Assembly: GCA_019321725.1 (NCBI GenBank)
Contig: JAGSPU010001666.1
Span: 310,001-374,000, forward strand
DNA from: Paulownia fortunei
Lineage: Eukaryota; Streptophyta; Magnoliopsida; Lamiales; Paulowniaceae
Reading direction: 5' to 3'
Length of the DNA stretch: 64,000 bases
Positions 13,401-23,768 of this stretch are shown in pieces. The stretch's first letter is position 1. Each line of letters starts with the position of its first letter. The notes beneath the pieces were generated by a model that made no database searches, was not told the DNA's origin, and worked only from the letters and a program-made list of their open reading frames with translations. A program made the translations under genes and the position numbers.

Positions 13401-14001
13401 GAAATCATTATTATGACTCAGATTATTCATATTAAAATGAAAATTAAAAAACAAAAGTTAAAGTGTGTTGTGTGGGGAAAGTAGATTAGTAGTAACAAAC
13501 TGCAGTGGCATTAAATGCTGGATTTTGAAATTTTGACAAGACCAGAAGATATAGGTGGAAAGTCATTTTCAATTTAGTTATATGCAATAGTATCAATATT
13601 GTATTACGTCCGCTATGAGCTGGCTTCTAATTGCCCCACTTAACCACCCCTAACCCCCCCCACCCCAACAAAAAAAGAAAAGAAAAGAAAAACACTAATC
13701 TATTTTCTTACTAACATGAAAGTCAAGATTTTCACTATTTGACCAAAACAAAAACTTTGTTGTTGATTCATCTCAGAATGCTGCTGAGAAGCCTCCATTC
13801 TTCATGCCAAGCTGGACAGCCATGTACGCCATCAACACCTTCGTGGTGATTTGGGTATTTGTGGTCGGGTTCGGGTTCGGCGGATGGGCAAGCGTCACCA
13901 ATTTTGTGAAACAAGTTGACACATTTGGACTATTCGCCAAATGTTACCAGTGTAAACCTCCAACACCCGCCCATCCAACAACGGTACCACCCCACCATTA
14001 A
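10451..14001 (+). CDS. LAX: AUX1/LAX-family auxin influx carrier
   Basis: Proton-coupled importer of indole-3-acetic acid at the plasma membrane (AAAP superfamily). Coding exons are 10451-10627, 10784-10969, 11052-11164, 11284-11467, 11612-11709, 12319-12526, 12791-13048 and 13777-14001, all with GT-AG introns and closed frames: 1,449 nt, 482 residues against 485 in Arabidopsis AUX1. The N-terminus is a variable acidic segment. The hallmark LWHGGSAWDAWFSCASNQ follows, then VAQVLLTLPYSFSQLGMLSG. Later conserved blocks include NIYYINDHLDKRTWTYIFGA, GATNILYTFGGHAVTVEIMH and FGPINSAVGALLVSFTVYII. The C-terminus has VDTFGLFAKCYQCKPP plus a His-ended tail. About ten to eleven membrane helices are expected. 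The WHGGSAWDAW form and the FAKCYQCKPP tail place it nearer AUX1/LAX1 than LAX2/LAX3. The eight-exon structure looks intact and functional. Exact orthology (AUX1 versus LAX1) needs a tree. Confidence 0.97.
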
Positions 14002-17000
14002 TCGATTTGGGATTCTTCTACTAAGAGCGAAAAACAAGTTCACTAATCAACGTCTTCTCTTTTTTCTTTTGTAATATAAACGGAGGAGGTAGCAATATTT
14101 TCCCTTATTTGCAATGTGTGCTTTTTTCTTTTGAAATATTTTTATTTAAACTATTAGGTGAGTTAGTGTGTTGAATTGTGATGAAATTCCTTTGCTTTTT
14201 TAAAAGCATAGGTTAATTAATTACAGTCAATATTAAGTAGCCCTTTTTTTTTTTTTTTTGCCTTTTTTTGGATTGCCACCTTTGTTGGAATAGAATATAA
14301 AGTTATAGTTGTATTTTGTTATTGTAGCTTGCAAATTGCAAAGTCATTATTACTTGGCATGTTTCCAATGTAGTAGACTAACACTATCTTGTAATATTCA
14401 AATGCAAAATATGTGTGGCCATTTATTAAATGACTATTTTGACCAAAGATTCTCTTTGAGGGGGGAATGAGGCGTGGGACCCCGACCCACTCACATGGGT
14501 TGCACGTTTGCTTCTTTCATTGTCACGTGCCACCATTGTCTCTCCTCTATATATGGGTTATACGTATATATATTCTGAACCTCTCGTGCGTGTGAACTGG
14601 GAACATGCATGAACCTATTTCTTGTCTGCCCTATTGATTTTATGCTTCAAAGTTCAATCAACCAAATAATAATATTGCTTACTATTTATGAATGTCAATA
14701 TGAGTCCTTTGGATCATTTACTATTAAATAATTGAGTGTTAATTTTACAAGAATATATGAATGGGATATGTCCTCTTTTAACTATTTTATGAGAAATTAA
14801 ATCAATTTTTTTTGACAGTTCTAACCATTAAAATAGTTGAAAGACGGTAACTTGATATTTGTTCAAATAATTAACCACCACCACCGGTAGATCAAAATGA
14901 AGATCCCAATTAGATAAGAAAATTGATCGAACAATCTGTTTGCAACTTGTCTTAATCAGGTTCGTAATTCACTAATTTTTTCGAGAGCAAACTGAAGAAA
15001 TATAATTTTGAGAATTTTTTAAAAAATCAAATTTTTTGATCGAAGTATAAATAAATTCCATTAATAAAACAACAAACCTAATGTGGATTTATAGGCTTAG
15101 CATATACATAATAAATTTGCAATGCGCGTTGATTAATGGCTCTCATTGATTTGCTTGTTTGGTAGCTAACTTGCATAGCATAAATTCCATTCAATCAATA
15201 GCAAGTAGGCTATACCATATTTATCAATACTCAACATAGATTCAAGACAAATATCAGCATCAAATATTAAATGATTGTACCCAACAAAATTCAAAAAATT
15301 AAATAACAAAAAAAAGCTGACTAATGTGAACTCTTTTTTTTTCTTTTATATTTTATTGTTTAATAATGTTGTTGACTAGAAAAAGAAGAGTTTTGTGCCT
15401 TAAAAGTTCCTCAAGACTAGCTTTCAGCCTTTCACACTCACGCATTTACGGGCTGCAATTCAATTATTTTTTAGGAATTAAAAAATAAAAAATAAAAAAT
15501 GCTTGCATTCAAAGTTGCCCACTTTGTACATCGTACTTCTGCTGAGTTGCAGTAAGAAATCAAGTTAAGATTTACATTGTTTAGGTAATAAAATCCCTAC
15601 TGGCAATTAGCATTTCCCAACACATTCAAAAAAGAAAAAGATAAACAGGTAACTCCTATATTAAGGTAAGATATTAATTTCCCGATTTCTGTGGCCGGCC
15701 AAGATTTAAAGATTACTTGAATAGGAAAGTAACTAAAAAAAAATTAATAATTCAATTGATATTATTATTTCTGCATAATTCAAACTTTTTTGTATTAAAT
15801 ATATTTATTTAGTATATGGTGTAAAAGTTATTGATTCAATCCCTAATATAATCTTTAATTTGTATTTTACTATTTTTCTTAAAAAAATATTTAATACTGA
15901 TAGAAAATAGGTCGATCAAGATTCTTAATCAATCAAGAACATTGCCGGTGGCTTTTGTTTTTGAAAAAATAAATAATAATAATCTCCCATAATGCCAAGG
16001 TGTAATTTCAATGTGGGGAGTGACTATGAAAATGAAAAACAAGTTGAGAAATTATAATAAGAACACAACACAGCATAATTGGAAGTAGTTATTAAATTTG
16101 AAGTGCATGTGACAACCTTGGTTTTAAACGAATTGCATGTTACTGAAATTAGATCCAAATCTATGGATTTCCAAGTTGATTGACATTGGAGCAAGGTGGA
16201 TCACACTCATCATTATTAAAGATTGCAGCAATCCTTTTAACTATTGGCTAATACCAGAGCTATTAATTATAGAAAAAAATTCTGTATCCTGCTGCCCACC
16301 ATTTGACAATAATTTTTACCCTTTGTTTGACTATTGAAGTTGTAGGCTTGTATTCTCAACGGACAAAATCTTAATTAATCTTTGTTGATATGATAATTAA
16401 TGTAATAGATTGTTTTTTTTAATAAAGAAAAGAAGTATGAGAATCTTGTTTGGGCTTTCTTTTTTTTTTTTTCCCTTTTTTCCCTTTTTTTTTTCTCTCA
16501 CTGCCATATGGAGAAACGAACTCCAATTATTTCGGATCATAGCTTTTTTGCTAGGACAATTATTGCTGCCAGGATATAGTTTTCAATTTAATTTATTCAT
16601 ATGTTCCAATTCATATCTATTGGGACTTGAGGCGATAATACATATTATATATATACATGAGTATTTTTTTTTGAAGTTGAGGAATTTGGTAAAATATCAC
16701 ATCTTGAAGTATCACGTTAATAGAGTAATTCCTAAATATGTATCTCGATTTTAGAATATCCTACTCCTAATGTGATTTTTTATAAACATTCAAAAAATTA
16801 ATATATTATTAAAATATACTCACAAATCTATTTAAACAAACAAGTGACGTAAGATTTCCAAAATATAGGCCTCAACTAAATTTATAAATGCAAGATTGAA
16901 TCTGTCGTGCATTTGGATTTGGTGTTGTTAACTGTAGGCCCAACAAGGGGGCATGGTTTAGTTACTTACGGGCTTCACTTATTGCCCCATTCCCATAACA

Positions 17001-17139
17001 CATAATTTCACGAATTCCAAAGGGCCTACGGCCGTTAAATGGAGTGATTGTTATATTACAAGAGTTAAGGTTGAATATGGGCATGACTCTGTTCCCTTTA
17101 TGCTTGATTACCATTTTAGATGGCCAAGTAAACGTGTCT

Positions 17140-17181
17140 ATCAACATTCACTTTTGGGCTATCAACATTCAATTTTGGGCT
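17140..17181. repeat. 21-bp tandem duplication carrying TGGGCT
   Basis: Two adjacent 21-base units (17,140-17,160 and 17,161-17,181) differ by one base; each ends in TGGGCT. TGGGCY is the core of plant Site II promoter elements. Further GGCCC/GGGCC motifs lie at about 16,936, 17,022 and 17,186-17,200. No gene recognisably starts nearby. Confidence 0.75.
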
Positions 17182-17310
17182 AAGGGGCCTACTAAAGCCC
17201 AAAATGCCTTCCCTCCCTCCATTCGATGGGAACATCTCACATTCTCTTTTTTTTTTTTTAAAAAAAAAATGATAAAAATGTATCTAATTCATGATTATAA
17301 TTAAGGTAAA

Positions 17311-18440
17311 TCTCACTTTATCTTCTATACTTCTATTGAGTATCACTTTTCTTCTTTATATTTTTAATTATCTTACTTTATCACCTCATAATCTCATTTT
17401 ATCTCACTTTACTCTATTATAATTATTTATAGAAAAATTACTTTAAAAAATTCTAAAATTAATAAATTTGTATTTATATTTTAATATTTTTCAACTTAAT
17501 TAATAACACTTAATAGTAAATTCATTTTAAATTTTATTATTCTTAAAGTTTAATAACTATTTTGTATGAATATAGTTCCTATTAAATTTCTATATCGTAT
17601 GATATTTTTTATTAGTTAATACATTTTACTAATAAATTTTCTACTTATATTAAATATAAAAAATATATAACATATTTCTAAAAAGTATTTTGTTAAATAC
17701 ATAAAATATTAGTAATAAATTTCTCATTGTTAATGAAATTATTAAAATTTCATAAAAACAATGTTAAATTTTAAAAGTTATATTTAGGTATAATGTAATA
17801 CTATTAAACAAATTTTAAATAGTCAAATTATTGTAATTTAATAAATATTATGTTCTATTTAAAAAAATCATAATCATTATACTAATTAATTTTATTACTA
17901 TTACTTGATTATAATGATTATATTTAAATTTAACATAGTTTTTATGAACTTATGATAATTCTATTAATAATAAAAAAATTATTACTAATGTTTTATGTAT
18001 TTAGTAAGATATCATTTAAAATATTTTATATATTTTTTGAATTTGTATTGAGTAGAAAATTCATAAGTAAAGTGTATTAGTTAATAAAAAATATTCTCCT
18101 ATATACTAATTTAATAGAACTATGTTAAATTAAAAATTAACTATTAAAATTTAAGTACAATAAAATCTTAAATAAATTTAATATCAAGTATTAATTAATC
18201 AAATTAAAAAAAATATTTGAACATAAATATAAATCTATTAATTTTAGATCATTTTAAAGTATTTTTATTATAAATAATAGTTAAAAGTAATTTGGTTAAT
18301 TTTTTTATACTACAAGGAACAAAATAAGACAATAAGAGTATAAGGGGGTAAAATCAAATAAAATAAAAATATAAAAGAATAAAATGAGATAATTAAAAAT
18401 ATAAAAAAATAAAATAATACTCAATAAAAGTAGAATTAAC
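17311..18440. mobile_element. About 1.1-kb fold-back (palindromic) element
   Basis: The left arm (about 17,311-17,880) reappears inverted in the right arm (about 17,910-18,440). Matching blocks in order are ATTGAGTAT near 17,336 with the inverse of TACTCAATAAAAGTAG near 18,418; ATATTTTTAATTATCT near 17,360 with AGATAATTAAAAATAT near 18,389; TTTTTTATTAGTTAATACA near 17,610 with its inverse near 18,080; and GTTAAATACATAAAA near 17,692 with its inverse near 17,990. The left arm has about 80 bases with no right partner. No protein is encoded. This fits a MITE or Foldback-type non-autonomous transposon whose transcript would fold into a long hairpin. Ends and target-site duplication could not be fixed by eye. 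Confidence 0.7.
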
Positions 18441-18462
18441 ATTATTATTATTATTATTATGT
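18440..18462. repeat. ATT trinucleotide microsatellite
   Basis: A short run of ATT units abuts the right end of the fold-back element. Simple repeats commonly flank or derive from transposon insertion sites. Confidence 0.8.
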
Positions 18463-19857
18463 AGCAGGAGTGGAGAAGTATTAGCAAAAGAAAGATAGCA
18501 TAAAACATGTAAGGAATAAGATAACTTTCGTGGCATAAAAAAACAAATTTATAGATTGAGTGAGAAACTCGCGAGTTTGAATAGTCCTAACAGGTAATTG
18601 ATTTCTTCAATTTGAGGGAAAAGATTGTCCTAAGAAATTGATCCCTAATCCCTATCCCTCCACCAAGTCCCAAATAGACCTCTATAAATAATTAAAAATC
18701 TGCCTAACTTAGGAATTATGACATTAGTTCCGGAATTAAATGCTAATTAATTGCCATACTTTGTTATTTCACAGAATTATTGTTAAGGGCAGAACTCAGA
18801 AGTCACAATGCTACTGCTACTGCTACTGCATTGCCTAACTTGGGCACTTTAATTTAATGACTGGCTGTTAAATTTGACTAGCACGGTTAATACTTAATTG
18901 GGTTTGATGGCTGAATTTTTTTTCTTAAAATTGTATAAAATCTTTTTACTACTCGTGTATTTCTTTTTTCTCATCAAACAGATGAAAAAAAAAGGAAAAG
19001 AAACTGCAGAAAATGGTGTAAACATGAGATAATGTAATAAGTTAAACATTCTTACAACATTTCACCATTACTTATAAAAATCCTCAGTTTAAAGAATCGC
19101 TTATGCTATTGCAAAGGGAGCGACATATTTTCATAAAATGCTTTGTGAATATCTATGTTGTTCTCGATGTTTCATTAGACTTTCCAAGAACTCAAGTCCA
19201 ACAAAAGGCTCCACAAGAAATTCCAGCAAGGAAAAGTGAACAAAGAAATGAGAAGACAAAGCAATTTGCATTTCAATTGAGAAAAATCGCCCTTATCTTA
19301 TACTTGTGACATTAAACTATTGATCAACTTCAGGATGATAACTTATTATATAGCTTAGTCCCATTATGCAAAACAGGGTAATTTGCCATCCAAAAAATGA
19401 AGATATGGGAAGAAAACAAACAAAGGAATGATAAGCTAGGAAAGAATTGCTTCTTGGAAAAGCATTAAAACCATCTTTGTGACTTTAATGTAGTCAAATA
19501 TTGTAATGATTGAGGGATCAAGATCCATATCCCGTTAATCATTCACCAGTTTATCGTGACTAATCATGATAGGCATGCCAAGGAAACAAATAGGTGAAAC
19601 TATAAAATATGCGTAGAAACATTGAAATTAGCTAATGAACTCCACAGCCTTATCGTCTGCTAAACTATTTTAATTACTGTCTTTAAGCAACTTGACATAA
19701 AATTATGTATTATCTACTGCCGGCTTCTCCATTTTTTTGGTGGTGTTAGAGTTCCAAGTTTCTTAGTTTCTCACATGTTCATCCATTTACTTGCTTGCCG
19801 CATAAAAATAAGTTTCTTTCCATACATAGGCCATGCCTTAGAATATTTTGGACCAAA

Positions 19858-20445
19858 ATGGCATCAGAGATAACAGAAGAGGAAGCCAAAGAAGCAGACA
19901 AAAATATTTTGGACCATTTTTGCATGGAAGCCAAAGAAGCAGAAAAAATAAGGCAAATTATAGCTTACCAGAAATCCATTTATCTTTCTTCAGCATCTTC
20001 TCCTTCTTCATTTTCATCTGTAGCTGCTTCAACTTCTTCGTTCACTTCTCCAAGGAAAAGCAGTAGCTTGTTGGACTTGATGAAAGAAGGGAGCACGTCG
20101 TTGAGAAGATTATTCGAAATGGAGCACACTAGTTTGGGCAATTATTTGAAGGATTATAGTGTTTCACCCGTCATTAAGCCTATTTTTTTGTGGGGCAGTG
20201 ACACTGATGATGATATCCACGATGATCCATGGGGAGAACTGAAGCAAATTCGATGTGCTTTCGACTCAGGAGTTGGTCGTCAAGATGGGGTACTGTCTTC
20301 ACAGGGCAGTTTTAATGGTGAAGACTTTATGCAGCATAGCATAAGGCTAAAAACGCCCAAACGAAAATTGATCAGAACCAAGTCTTACAAGAGTTTACCA
20401 AGATTCAGTTTTTGGCGATGTGGGGAGTTCAAGTTTAGGCTCTGA
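19858..20445 (+). CDS. Small plant protein of unknown function
   Basis: Single-exon frame of 195 residues starting at ATG 19858; the frame stays open 63 bases further upstream but contains no earlier ATG. The N-terminus is acidic and repetitive: EAKEAD (residues 10-15) and EAKEAE (24-29) come from an 18-base perfect in-frame direct repeat. A Ser-rich segment (about 44-70) follows. Then comes a conserved-looking block around LLDLMKEGSTSLRRLFEMEH (71-90) and TSLGNYLKDYS. An acidic WGSDTDDD stretch lies at about 112-119 and a basic KTPKRKLIRTKSYKSLPRF tail ends the protein. I recall uncharacterised plant proteins with the TSLRRLF-MEHTSL block but know no function. No signal peptide or membrane segment is seen. 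It converges on the glycosyltransferase gene 359 bases away. Confidence 0.8.
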   Translation: MASEITEEEAKEADKNILDHFCMEAKEAEKIRQIIAYQKSIYLSSASSPSSFSSVAASTSSFTSPRKSSSLLDLMKEGSTSLRRLFEMEHTSLGNYLKDYSVSPVIKPIFLWGSDTDDDIHDDPWGELKQIRCAFDSGVGRQDGVLSSQGSFNGEDFMQHSIRLKTPKRKLIRTKSYKSLPRFSFWRCGEFKFRL

Positions 20446-20804
20446 GAATTATGATGCGGGGTAAAAAGTTGTGAAATCACAAAGTACATTGTACACTTCT
20501 TTATCAAATTCATTTGTAAGAAGCATTTACACCACCAGAATACATGAATATGAATTGTATAACGTGGTCAATTGCGAAGTAAGAAAAAAGGAAAGAATAT
20601 TTGTCTTTACATTGTTAAAAAGGATAGCCACAAGAGCAGACTGAAAATGTTCCAAAAGAATCATGGAAAAGATGAGAAAAAAAAGTTTGTATTTTCCTCG
20701 AGCCAGGAGCTTATTTGTATCCTAAATATCCATTCACATTCTGCACATTTGGAGAGCCTATGCAGCTTAATATAAGCTTTACCAATTAAGCTGATTTGGG
20801 CTCT
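20446..20804. other. Short convergent intergenic spacer
   Basis: This 359-base spacer lies between the stop codons of two convergent genes, so it must hold both 3' UTRs and polyadenylation signals, possibly overlapping. No other structure is evident. Confidence 0.7.
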
Positions 20805-22034
20805 TTATGAACTTGAAGAACTATGCCTGCTGCATATGACACAATGATCAGAAATCAATCTCCCTATAATGCTTCCTTCTTCAATCTTGAATCTGCTACT
20901 CTGCCTATTCCACAAATGCACCCCATAAGTCGACCCGCTGAGCTGCCGGATCTTAGCTTCGACCCATTTTGCACTTACCCGGTCATTAGGCGGGATGAAA
21001 AATCCTGCAACCCGTGTCCAATCCACCGGATAGAAAGCCATCGGTGGCAAGACTGTAAAGTTGAACTCTCCTGTTTTTGCCACCCTATCAACCACTCTAG
21101 AGACTAAGTATGGTCCATTATGACCCCATCTATTCCCATCAAAAGTTAAAGCAAATTCCTCCATGAACTTGTAAACAAGAGGATGGTTCTTGTCAAAAAT
21201 AAGAACTGCATTGTTCAATCTTGTCCAGTTCCCATTGACATCAATGCTTTGTGCTCCAATTGAATTCCTTAAACCTGAAAAATCTTTCAGGACTATAAAG
21301 TCAGTGTCCAAATAAACACCTCCATACTTATATAACGCTGCAAGCCTAATTAAATTTGACAAGTTCTGGGCCAGGGGAATTGCCCCTGGATCCTTGTTTC
21401 CATTCTTGATATCATTGAACCAACCCTCAGCAGGAGTGTTCTTGAGTAAACCCCATAAGTCAGGACTTATTGCTTGAACACAAAAACCACGATTAATCAA
21501 AGGCTCCAAAATCTTGCGACCCTCTCTAGAATCCATGGTCCTAGACAAGATAATCAAACAACTTCTGGGATTTGTTTGGAATAAGCTCTCCAACCCGAAA
21601 AACTCCCTTTCTCCGAATGAATCCGCAGGTGAAATCCATGTCATGATGATCTGAACTTTGCATTGATTGCTGCCAAAAAATTCCCCGACTCTAGAATCAA
21701 ATCTTCTAGCCAAATCAGATGTCACAAATAGTCCCAACTCTTCGGGCTTAAGCTTGTTTTCAGGCTGAAAAATCCTTTCCTCACTTGTTGTAACATCTAA
21801 AGGAGGTATCAAATGAACGCTATCATCATCTGCCGATGTTATTTTCAGCTCTCGTGCTGTTTGGTGAGTCTGCAACTGATTATGATGGCTGCTTCCATTA
21901 TCAAAAGCATCTAAATGGAGAGAAACATTGGATATGATACTGTCGGCGAAAATTATAACCAAGATGATCAATGCAAAAGTGATGGTAGAAAAGATGTTCG
22001 ATTTCACAGGTGTAAATCTCAAAGAATCAAACAT
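20805..22034 (-). CDS. Type II membrane glycosyltransferase, DXD, A4GALT-like (GT32)
   Basis: Single-exon 409-residue protein starting at ATG 22034; the frame opens slightly further upstream without an ATG and is closed by TAG. It resembles plant proteins annotated as alpha-1,4-glycosyltransferase or lactosylceramide 4-alpha-galactosyltransferase-like. A short cytoplasmic tail is followed by a single membrane anchor (about residues 14-33, IFSTITFALIILVIIFADSI) and a stem region. The catalytic domain begins near IIMTWISPADSFGERE and contains the sugar-nucleotide/metal-binding DXD motif in GGVYLDTDFIVL (DTD at 243-245). A C-terminal Gb3-synthase-like domain includes the NNAVLIFDKNHP and HNGPYLVSRV blocks. 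The expected location is the Golgi. Substrate in plants is unknown to me; globoside synthesis is unlikely. Confidence 0.93.
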   Translation of the reverse strand: MFDSLRFTPVKSNIFSTITFALIILVIIFADSIISNVSLHLDAFDNGSSHHNQLQTHQTARELKITSADDDSVHLIPPLDVTTSEERIFQPENKLKPEELGLFVTSDLARRFDSRVGEFFGSNQCKVQIIMTWISPADSFGEREFFGLESLFQTNPRSCLIILSRTMDSREGRKILEPLINRGFCVQAISPDLWGLLKNTPAEGWFNDIKNGNKDPGAIPLAQNLSNLIRLAALYKYGGVYLDTDFIVLKDFSGLRNSIGAQSIDVNGNWTRLNNAVLIFDKNHPLVYKFMEEFALTFDGNRWGHNGPYLVSRVVDRVAKTGEFNFTVLPPMAFYPVDWTRVAGFFIPPNDRVSAKWVEAKIRQLSGSTYGVHLWNRQSSRFKIEEGSIIGRLISDHCVICSRHSSSSS

Positions 22035-22777
22035 CTTACTCAACCCCACAAGGAAAAACTAACAATTGTTACTCAGTTTCTCAAAGAGCTGAATGTTATC
22101 AATTTTATGACCCGCCATAAGAAGAATTTGGGACAGGGATTGAGAAAAGTTTTAATGGCGGCCCTGGAGGAATAACAAGGAAAAAGATTAGGATTAGTAT
22201 GTAAAGAAAGATTTGTTGAAAGTAGTGATAGTGAAATGAATATATTGCATGAAGAGTTGAATTATTGTTTAAATTGTGATTCTTTGGGTAAGACTAGATC
22301 AAGGAGTTGGCTTTTGGGAAGACTTTTAGCTGCCACAGGAGACTTCAACATACATACACGCATGCACAGTTTGGGTGGCCATAGGAGACTTTTCTATAAG
22401 TATTTTGGTTTGTTTGTGACTGAGTGTTGCATGGGGCCTGGGAGACTTGGAATATTCTTTTCTTTTCTCTTTTTTTTTTTTGGTTCCTATATGTTACCGA
22501 GAGTTAAAGATTCAATATTAAAAAGTTGTGAGTTCAAGTATCAAGAAATTTTAACAACATTTACAAGGAGTCATATTTAGTGAAAAACAAATGTAGTATT
22601 AAATAAATACCCATATATTTTATGGTAATCAAACAAAAGATGATAAGTGATCATACTTGTAGAGTCTTTTGGTTGATCAAAATTCATAAAACGATGCAAA
22701 TTGAAAAAATAAAATAAAATTTAAGAGAACCTGATATTATTTTTTTTTTGAGGTAATTTAGCAAGTTTCGTTCCGTT

Positions 22778-22794
22778 CCCCCCCCCCCCCCCCC
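22778..22794. repeat. Poly-C run
   Basis: Seventeen consecutive C residues. Long C/G runs are rare in this AT-rich DNA, are unstable and are frequent sites of length or assembly error. Confidence 0.9.
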
Positions 22795-23255
22795 AGATAA
22801 ATATTGTCCTTTCATCCCATAGTTCTTGAGTGATAGCTTATATGGGCCCATTGCACTCAGAATTAAATATATGAGGTCACTACTTCCTAACCCGTGACAA
22901 AGGAAAATATTTTTATTTGAAAAGTGTATTGCCATAATTGATATTAAAATATATGGAGTATCAACAACAGACGCTTATTAAGTCTATCTTGGCCTTTGGG
23001 ATATAATATTAGATAATTGTGTTAGATTATAAATAGTAAAATAAATTTAATTACAAAATAAAGTTGAATGAAGTTGTCTATGCCTGCACTCACGTAGTGC
23101 ATATTTGAATGTTCATATTATCTATTTAAATAGATTTCGGTTTTAATATGCGCTTAGATTATTACTTTTTTTAAGATAAAGTTTAGGTCTTATTCTGTGT
23201 TCAATAAATCGATAGGAACCTATGTAAAATCTTAGCCAGCAGATAGTATCAAGAA

Positions 23256-23283
23256 AATAATAATAATAATAATAATAATAATT
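23256..23283. repeat. AAT trinucleotide microsatellite
   Basis: About nine AAT units in AT-rich intergenic DNA. Confidence 0.85.
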
Positions 23284-23661
23284 AATGAAGAGATTACTAA
23301 ATATTTGTACCCAACAAACACAAAAAACAAAATAGAAGTGTTGAAAGTTCTAAACTTTTGATAAGAAAAAAGACACTGCTTGAGACTCCAAAAGAGGATT
23401 TTCCTTTTTATTATTATTTTTTAAAATCTAGTTATATGTGACTGATTGTAACATTATCACGTTGATCCAAATATTCTTGTTGATTTCAAAATAAGAAATG
23501 ACGATTAAATATAGGCATCATCCATCATTGAAACAAAATCTCATGGATAAGAATAATCTTCCTACTTAAAATTTCTTGTGGAATTTATTTTGGAAGTCTT
23601 GAAGTGCAGCTTTTTTCCTCAATGGAGTTGGGAGATTTTTCTAGTTTTTTTATATATTATT

Positions 23662-23768
23662 ATTATTTTTTATTATTTTTATTTTTATTTTTATTTTTAT
23701 TTTTATTTTTATTTTTATTTTTATTTTTATTTTTATTTTTTTTTTTTGGGTGGGGGGGGGGGGGGGGT
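23662..23768. repeat. ATTTTT hexamer array followed by poly-G
   Basis: An irregular ATT segment passes into about a dozen copies of ATTTTT (to about 23,739), then a poly-T run, GGGTGG, and sixteen G residues at 23,752-23,767. The open frames reading through it (Phe-Tyr repeats) are artefacts of the repeat. The sharp switch from poly-T to poly-G is unusual. Confidence 0.9.

Larger units (their letters stand above)
14002..19857. other. Gene-free AT-rich intergenic region
   Basis: Apart from the 3' UTR of the auxin carrier (first few hundred bases), no coding exon chain is visible. The stretch contains a cluster of TGGGCY-type motifs near 16.93-17.2 kb, a 21-bp tandem duplication at 17,140-17,181 and the fold-back element at about 17.31-18.44 kb. 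The final several hundred bases presumably hold the promoter of the small gene starting at 19,858. A 114-codon open frame near 16.4-16.75 kb is T-rich, low complexity and unlike any family I know. Confidence 0.7.

Noticed and set aside
16410..16754. 114-codon open frame, Phe-rich
   Set aside because: T-rich low-complexity DNA with no homologue I know and no exon neighbours; length is within chance for a 64-kb six-frame search.
19795..19857. Longer N-terminus for the small unknown protein
   Set aside because: The upstream extension begins with TTG, not ATG; the first ATG in frame is 19858.
22035..22049. Five-residue N-terminal extension of the glycosyltransferase
   Set aside because: It would begin with GTG; the first ATG is at 22034 and an in-frame TAG lies just upstream.
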